Assembly (NCBI GenBank): GCA_036496265.1
Contig: DASXLL010000100.1
Span: 1-17,535, forward strand
Reading direction: 5' to 3'
Source of the DNA: CAYLLN01 sp036496265
GTDB taxonomy: Bacteria > Planctomycetota > Planctomycetia > Pirellulales > Pirellulaceae
Length of the DNA: 17,535 nt
Made by a program: the position numbers and the translations under genes. Shown piece by piece: positions 13,291-17,535 of the stretch. The notes under the pieces are model-generated. The model had not been told where the DNA came from and searched no databases. It saw only the letters and a program-made list of their open reading frames with translations. Positions within the stretch are counted from its first letter, which is position 1. Each line of letters begins with the position of its first letter.

Positions 13291-14430
13291 TTATGTCGCC
13301 CGCGCGGCGATCAGGACATCGAGCTCTGATTTGAGCCGCGATAGAATCTGGTCGTAGGGATAAGCGCCGAGCTCGGCGCTGCCGCGTTTCAGGTTGACGA
13401 AATTGGGTCCGCACCACAAACCAAGATCGGCGTCGTCGGTCTCGCCGGGGCCGTTCACGCGGCAGCCCATCACGGCGATCGTGATTGCGTGCTCCTTGGC
13501 ATAGTTGGTCATTTCCTTGACCTGCTGAGCCAGATCGATAAAGGCCTGGTTCTCCACGCGGGAGCAACTGGGGCACGCGATGATGTTGAGCGTCGGTAAG
13601 CCGTAGTTGACCACGCTGCGGACGCGGCCGGCGGCGATATCGGCCAAAATCTGCCGGCCGGCGACGATTTCTTCCGGCTTGCGATCGTTGGGAACGGTCA
13701 GAGAGACACGGATGGTGTCACCCACGCCCCGGCTAATTAGCTGCTCGAACGCAATTCGCGTTTTGATGATGCCGTCGGGCGGCAAACCCGCCTCGGTGAC
13801 GCCCAAGTGCAGCGGCACATCGGGCCGCCGCTCGGCGAAGCGGCGATTCACTTCGACGACTTTGCTGGGATCGCTGTCCTTGAGCGAGACGCAATATCGC
13901 GTGTAGCCGAGCGAATCGAGAAAGTCGCAATGTTCCCACGCGCTTTCGAGCATCGGAGTGATCGAATCAGCCGGATCGTATTTTTCCTTCTTGGCCGGAT
14001 CGACACTGCCGCAGTTGACGCCCACGCGCATCGCACAAGCGTTGTCCGTAGCAACTTGGGCCAAATAGCGGACTTTGTCCTGCCACGGGCGCTCGCGCTC
14101 GTGGTGATAAAGGTGGCCGGGGTTGTAGCGGACTTTATCAACATGCGGCGCGACGAGCTCAGCGAGACGGTAGTTTTCTTGCAGATCGACCGAGAGATTC
14201 GCCTTCGTCTGCCGGCGAATCTCGGCGAGGGCTTCGGCGTCCTTTTTGTTATCGACGGCGATGCGAACGATGTCCGCGCCAGCATCGTGGAGCAGATTGA
14301 CGAGCCAGACGGTGGCGTCAATGTCCTGCGTATGTGTCGCCGTCATGCTCTGCACGGCGATTGGATGATTCACGCCAATCGTGATCGAGCCGATGTGGAC
14401 GCTGCGAGTTGGGTTGCGGGGAAGATTCAC
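13291..14430 (-). CDS. ispG: 4-hydroxy-3-methylbut-2-en-1-yl diphosphate synthase (IspG/GcpE)
   Basis: This enzyme catalyses the penultimate step of the MEP isoprenoid pathway: reductive ring opening of methylerythritol cyclodiphosphate to HMBPP with a [4Fe-4S] cluster. The product has 379 residues, the usual length of the two-domain bacterial form. The N-terminal TIM barrel begins with VHIGSITIGVNHPIAVQSMT and includes VDLQENYRLA, KVRYNPGH and MRVGVNCGS. Cluster cysteines are Cys286 and Cys289 (ACPSCSRVE) and Cys323, with Glu330 as the fourth ligand (GCRVNGPGE). The start is GTG at 14430, since the N-terminus aligns well with the family; a GGAG lies 13 bases upstream, rather far. It is convergent with the VWA gene, 17 bases apart. 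It lies downstream of the toxin-antitoxin pair on the same strand, 78 bases after it. Confidence 0.96.
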   Translation of the reverse strand: MNLPRNPTRSVHIGSITIGVNHPIAVQSMTATHTQDIDATVWLVNLLHDAGADIVRIAVDNKKDAEALAEIRRQTKANLSVDLQENYRLAELVAPHVDKVRYNPGHLYHHERERPWQDKVRYLAQVATDNACAMRVGVNCGSVDPAKKEKYDPADSITPMLESAWEHCDFLDSLGYTRYCVSLKDSDPSKVVEVNRRFAERRPDVPLHLGVTEAGLPPDGIIKTRIAFEQLISRGVGDTIRVSLTVPNDRKPEEIVAGRQILADIAAGRVRSVVNYGLPTLNIIACPSCSRVENQAFIDLAQQVKEMTNYAKEHAITIAVMGCRVNGPGETDDADLGLWCGPNFVNLKRGSAELGAYPYDQILSRLKSELDVLIAARAT

Positions 14431-14508
14431 GTGAAATAACCGGCTCCAAGTTCAAATACGTCAGATGCAGCTATTCATGCCCTCTCGTAGCGGGCCGACG
14501 CGGATGCT

Positions 14509-14727
14509 TTAGCCGGTCGTCGCGGATTGAGGCAAGGGAACGGCGACGGTTACCTGTGGCGTCGATGTTGTTTGAACACGACGAGGCGGCAAGATCACAC
14601 TAGAGCGCCCGTCGGCTGCTTCTCGCTGGCGCGCTTCTGCAAAAATGCGAGCCAAGTCGTTGCCGCACTCAGCGGCCAGCTTTCTACGGATGGCACGAAT
14701 TTCCTCGGTGATAGAGTCGACAATCAT
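14509..14727 (-). CDS. Small antitoxin-like partner of the PIN toxin
   Basis: The product has 72 residues. The N-terminus (MIVDSITEEIRAIRRKLAAE) and ARIFAEARQREAADGR are helical and charged. This is the pattern of the small protein that, from memory, usually accompanies PIN-domain genes of this type in cyanobacteria and planctomycetes. The C-terminal ~25 residues are Pro/Thr/Ser-rich and look disordered. Its ATG begins directly at the toxin stop (TAA then ATG) with GAGGT six bases upstream inside the toxin gene, so the two are translationally coupled. The toxin is first, whereas most type II systems put the antitoxin first. No DNA-binding motif is obvious. Confidence 0.65.
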   Translation of the reverse strand: MIVDSITEEIRAIRRKLAAECGNDLARIFAEARQREAADGRSSVILPPRRVQTTSTPQVTVAVPLPQSATTG

Positions 14728-15204
14728 TTAGACCTCGAGTAATTCATCGGGCGTACAAATGGTTGGAGGCGTATACCCCGCAGAAAGACATATCGACTCA
14801 ATGATTCTACGCGTTGACGGATTGGCAATATGCTTAAAATTCCACGTTACTAAATATTGTATTCCATGGATGGCGGCCAGGGAAACATGAGCTGCGTCGC
14901 GCGGCTCGGACGATGGAATGGCGTGACCGGCCATTAACTGCTCAGTCAACTGTATTGCTTCCGAGGTCAGAGTCAGAAACTCGATCGACCTTACTATATG
15001 TAGCCGCTCGGCAGCGGCCGATGGGTCGCCAGCGCTGCATTCGTCGGCGACAAGTTGCGAAGCATAGGGCCGGTGCTTTGCTTCAATAGTGGTCCACCAT
15101 TGGCGTGTGGCATACTGGCGTCCGGCGACGATTGGATCGGCAAGAATTCGGCCGACGAGATGGCCGATGACTGTGGTTTCGACGTAAACGGTGGTTGTGG
15201 TCAT
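14728..15204 (-). CDS. PIN-domain toxin, VapC-like ribonuclease
   Basis: The product has 158 residues. The PIN fold shows four positions: Glu9 (VYVETTVIGHL), Glu55 (LVADECSAG), Asp103 (EPRDAAHVSLAA) and Asn122 (LVTWNFKHIANP). Classical VapC has Asp at the first site and usually a further Asp near the last; here they are Glu and Asn. The Y-V-E-T-T start is, from memory, common in one PIN subgroup that forms pairs with a small downstream partner. Members cut RNA and inhibit growth until the partner binds. The ATG at 15204 has no ribosome binding site. The gene ends exactly where the partner begins. Confidence 0.82.
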   Translation of the reverse strand: MTTTTVYVETTVIGHLVGRILADPIVAGRQYATRQWWTTIEAKHRPYASQLVADECSAGDPSAAAERLHIVRSIEFLTLTSEAIQLTEQLMAGHAIPSSEPRDAAHVSLAAIHGIQYLVTWNFKHIANPSTRRIIESICLSAGYTPPTICTPDELLEV

Positions 15205-15249
15205 TTATTTTTCACGCACACCGCACGGGGCAGGTCGGGTTCGCCAAAG

Positions 15250-15876
15250 CTAGCGATCGGTATTAAAAATCCGGTCCCCGGCGTCGCCCAGGCCGGGAAC
15301 AATGAATTTGCGGTCGTTCAGCTCCGGATCGATGGCACACACATAGATGTCCGCGGTCGGGAACGCTGCCTGCACCGCTTCGACACCGCATTTCGACGCG
15401 ATGATCGACAAGACTTTCAATTTGCGAACGCCCCACCGCTCCAATGTCGCCAGTGCCGCAGTCGCCGAACCGCCCGTAGCCAACATCGGATCGACGACGA
15501 GCGCGACATCGACAGGCTTCGTCTGCGGCAGCTTGCTGTAGTATTCCACCGGCCGCGCCGTCGTTTCGTCGCGATACAGGCCCAGATGCCAGACCTCGGC
15601 TGTCGGGATCAAATTCAAAATTGGATCGACCATGCCCAGGCCGGCCCGCAAGATCGGAATCAAGCCGATTCGCTGCGACAACGCTTGCGCAGTCGTGCGC
15701 GCGAGCGGCGTTTCAATGTCGAGCGGATCAATGGCCAGGTCTTTCGTCGCCTCATAGGCCAGCAGCACTGCCAATCGCTGAACGACCTGCCGAAACTCTG
15801 CCGGCGGAGTATGCCGATCGCGTAGCCGCGACAGATGATGCTTGATCAGTGGGTGGTGGACTTCGACGAGCGGCAT
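15250..15876 (-). CDS. upp: Uracil phosphoribosyltransferase
   Basis: This is the pyrimidine salvage enzyme: uracil + PRPP gives UMP + pyrophosphate, in the cytosol. From the ATG at 15876 the product has 208 residues, the usual length. The PRPP loop is VDPMLATGGSA (about 128-138). Other family marks are ILRAGLGMVDP, the uracil-site end GLGDAGDRIF near the C-terminus, and HPLIKHHLSRLRD at the N-terminus. The frame is open upstream to 15933, but MPLVEVHHPLIKHHL is the normal start. It is followed 45 bases later by the PIN gene on the same strand, with no terminator seen. Confidence 0.95.
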   Translation of the reverse strand: MPLVEVHHPLIKHHLSRLRDRHTPPAEFRQVVQRLAVLLAYEATKDLAIDPLDIETPLARTTAQALSQRIGLIPILRAGLGMVDPILNLIPTAEVWHLGLYRDETTARPVEYYSKLPQTKPVDVALVVDPMLATGGSATAALATLERWGVRKLKVLSIIASKCGVEAVQAAFPTADIYVCAIDPELNDRKFIVPGLGDAGDRIFNTDR

Positions 15877-15938
15877 AGCGTTCAGCCGTATTTCTGATGA
15901 ACCGCAGCTTTCGTGCTGGCTTAACCCGCTCAATTTAA

Positions 15939-15970
15939 CACAGAGGCACCCAGACGCGGAGGCACGGAGT
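15939..15970. repeat. Degenerate 8-base tandem words
   Basis: Four consecutive octamers: CACAGAGG, CACCCAGA, CGCGGAGG, CACGGAGT. They lie just after the stop side of the HEAT-repeat gene and upstream of upp. The word resembles CACAGAGG-type microsatellites in related genomes (from memory) and is similar in style to the heptamer arrays elsewhere in this window. Confidence 0.45.
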
Positions 15971-15980
15971 TGCGGTTTCG

Positions 15981-17225
15981 CTAATCCCGGCGGGCGTTGA
16001 TCGATGGCTGGCTAGCGTCTTTGGCGATTTTTTCTTGGGCGTACCAGATTCGCCAAGCCCGTTTATCGAAGCCGAAGTCAGCGCTGGTGAGTTTGGAGAG
16101 GGCGTCGAGCACGGGCTGATTGTGGGCGTGAATGATGTTCATCTTCAGGCCGTCGCCTTTGGCGAGAGCAGTGCCGCTGCTGCCGAAGCCAGCCGTCGTA
16201 AACTCGCCCGTATCGACGACCTGAGTATGCGTCGTAATGAGGGCTTCTATGAGCGGCGAGATGGCCGTCTTGTCATGAAGCTGAGAGAGCGCAGTCGCTG
16301 CCCGCAGCACCTTGCGGTTGGCATTGTCCTTGAGGGCGGCGATGAATGGATCTGCGGCACGCGGCGGCTTGATTTCCGCCAGCTTTTTGACGCAGTAGTA
16401 AAAGACTTCCTCGTCGTCGTCAGCCAGCGACCGCTCGACGAGCACATTGACGGCCTCGCCCGTTTTGATTTTCGCCAGCACGTCGGCGTATACATATTTG
16501 ACATCGCGCATCCGCTCGCGGGCGAAATACTGGCCGATCGGTCCGACCGCGATCGGATCTTCAATGGAGGCGATCGACGTAAGGGCCAGTTTCGACCTGT
16601 CGCGGTCGTCCAGATCGCGACGCCATTTTTTTAGTCTGCCCAGCCACTCCTTCTCCGCCAGTTCGCCACGGGAGCGGCCTTCGAGAATCTCGATCTCCTG
16701 CGGCGTCCGCCATTTGCCGTGATAAAACTCGTAACCTTCGTTCCGCCGCGCGTCGGACCGCGTAATCCACTCGCCCTTCAAGAATTGATAGCCGAGGGCG
16801 AAGCGGGCTGGCTGGTGATTGGGGTCGAGCTGAATGATTCGACGCAGGTGCGCTTCCCGCTGCCGCGCGAGGGCGTTTTTCCGGCACCATTCGGCCAGTT
16901 CCCATTGCGCTGCGATAGTGTCGGCGGTCCCCGGTGCCTTACGGGCGTATTCCAGCTCGGCTGGCGATTGGCGAATCGTCTCCCGCACTTGATCCAATGG
17001 CAAATTGATCGTTGCCGTTCCACAACGGACGACGTACTTGAGCCGCGGCTGCTCGTCGCGATTGAGCAGCTCGCCTTGAATCTGTCCGCCCGATTCGAGG
17101 ATGAAGATGTCGGCAAGTGCGACTTGCATGACGCCGGTTAGCGAGCCAATTAGGGCGACGAAAAAACAGAGCCGCAGCCAGCGTATCCGCGGCAATCGGT
17201 AGCTTGTTTTTGGCTTCAGTGGCAT
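15981..17225 (-). CDS. Exported HEAT-repeat protein, unknown function
   Basis: From the ATG at 17225 the product has 414 residues. Residues 14-38 are a signal sequence (WLRLCFFVALIGSLTGVMQVALA), with likely cleavage after Ala38. The mature N-terminus DIFILESGGQIQGELLN, then VVRCGTATINLPLDQV, is a short beta domain frequent in planctomycete exported proteins (from memory). Residues about 95-170 are helical and TPR-like (LRRIIQLDPNHQPARFALGYQ). Residues about 215-335 hold HEAT-type helices (SLADDDEEVFYYCVKKLAEI, ADPFIAALKDNANRKVLRAATALSQL, ISPLIEALI). HEAT arrays bind other proteins; no enzyme site is seen. The frame is open to a TTG at 17312, but that would bury the signal peptide. It is divergent from the MoaB/Mog gene. 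Confidence 0.8.
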   Translation of the reverse strand: MPLKPKTSYRLPRIRWLRLCFFVALIGSLTGVMQVALADIFILESGGQIQGELLNRDEQPRLKYVVRCGTATINLPLDQVRETIRQSPAELEYARKAPGTADTIAAQWELAEWCRKNALARQREAHLRRIIQLDPNHQPARFALGYQFLKGEWITRSDARRNEGYEFYHGKWRTPQEIEILEGRSRGELAEKEWLGRLKKWRRDLDDRDRSKLALTSIASIEDPIAVGPIGQYFARERMRDVKYVYADVLAKIKTGEAVNVLVERSLADDDEEVFYYCVKKLAEIKPPRAADPFIAALKDNANRKVLRAATALSQLHDKTAISPLIEALITTHTQVVDTGEFTTAGFGSSGTALAKGDGLKMNIIHAHNQPVLDALSKLTSADFGFDKRAWRIWYAQEKIAKDASQPSINARRD

Positions 17226-17334
17226 GCCGCACTCGCGTGATGGCGGGCCGTTACAATGGACAGATTGGCCAAACCAGGCGATTGGATGCAGTATAGAGAT
17301 GGATGGCCGCAAGCCGCAAGTTTTGAGTCAAATC

Positions 17335-17535
17335 ATGGCCGCTACGCACCAGGAACACGAAGCCCAAGGACCGCCATCAGCTCGCTGCGCCGTCATCACC
17401 GTTAGCGACACGCGGACACTGGAAAATGACACCGGCGGGCAAACGGTGATCGACCATTTGTCGGCTGCTGGCCACACGATCGCCCATCGCGAGATCATTC
17501 CGGACGAGCCGGCGCGAATGCGGCCGCTGTTGGAA
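17335..17535 (+). CDS. Molybdenum cofactor biosynthesis protein MoaB/Mog family (5' part only)
   Basis: The gene runs off the right edge; 67 codons are visible. After a short variable N-terminus comes CAVITVSDTRTLENDTGGQ, then AGHTIAHREIIPDEP. This is the MPT-binding (MoCF_biosynth) domain start: AVITVSDTR, the DxxG segment DTGGQ and the second strand. The family adenylylates molybdopterin (MoaB/Mog/MogA) on the way to molybdenum cofactor. The part that separates MoaB, Mog and CinA-type proteins lies outside the window. An in-frame ATG at 17299 would add 12 residues; neither start has a good ribosome binding site. Confidence 0.88.
   Translation, partial: MAATHQEHEAQGPPSARCAVITVSDTRTLENDTGGQTVIDHLSAAGHTIAHREIIPDEPARMRPLLE

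Noticed and set aside
13807..14439. 210-residue plus-strand open frame
   Set aside because: It is a shadow of ispG, whose identity is secure.
15055..15825. 256-residue plus-strand open frame
   Set aside because: It lies opposite upp and the PIN gene, both of which have clear family motifs; its composition is Arg/Gln-rich.
1..17535. CRISPR array, tRNA, rRNA, insertion sequence or prophage genes
   Set aside because: None seen: the repeats are 7-18 bases without CRISPR-type spacing, there is no transposase or integrase motif, and no cloverleaf was recognised by eye.

Overview
The window reads as chromosomal DNA of a planctomycete, probably of the Pirellulales type. This is inferred from family content, since there is no rRNA or other marker. 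The pointers are a duplicated-domain NfeD/ClpP-class membrane protease next to a short NfeD, a BatA/von Willebrand membrane protein, a HEAT-repeat protein with the FILESGGQIQGELLN type N-terminus, a QFQLSDLL membrane protein, many exported or lipid-anchored proteins of unknown role, few long operons, and GC-rich coding sequence with wordy, low-complexity spacers.

Layout. Positions 1-258 hold the 5' end of a secreted Gly/Ser/Tyr-rich protein (minus strand). 544-1086 is a lipoprotein with 22 cysteines. 1316-2686 is an HtrA-type serine protease with two PDZ domains, followed by three tandem dyads, the last being a good terminator. Convergent to it is a peptidoglycan-binding-domain protein with no signal peptide (2813-3673). 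4027-4827 is an eight-helix membrane protein, followed by a ~580-base gene-free stretch full of short tandem words. 5410-6285 is an alpha/beta-hydrolase lipoprotein, and 6347-7465 is a zinc-dependent phospholipase C-like protein. 7558-7806 is a small 82-residue protein behind a strong sigma70-like promoter that carries a LexA-like dyad. The short and long NfeD genes (7803-8396 and 8484-10697, minus) are separated by a perfect 18-bp inverted repeat. 10847-13273 is the BatA/VWA protein. A minus-strand run follows: HEAT-repeat protein (15981-17225), upp (15250-15876), PIN-domain toxin and its small partner (14728-15204, 14509-14727), and ispG (13291-14430). The 5' end of a MoaB/Mog protein begins at 17335 (plus).

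How the genes fit together. IspG (isoprenoid MEP pathway), Upp (uracil salvage) and MoaB (molybdenum cofactor) are housekeeping enzymes. HtrA, the two NfeD proteins and the lipoproteins point to envelope maintenance. The PIN gene and its partner form a toxin-antitoxin pair. The two genes on either side of 7558-7806 face away from or into it, so the small gene appears to be a single-gene transcription unit.

The most interesting signals are (1) the promoter/operator at 7485-7524, TTGACT-N17-TATACA overlapped by TACTGT-N8-ACAGTA, driving an unrecognised small protein: a candidate DNA-damage (SOS) regulated gene; (2) degenerate tandem words with a strict 7-base period in several spacers, one running straight into a start codon and one folding into the hairpin between the nfeD genes; and (3) the cysteine-rich lipoprotein. 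All family calls were made by reading motifs; no database search was run.
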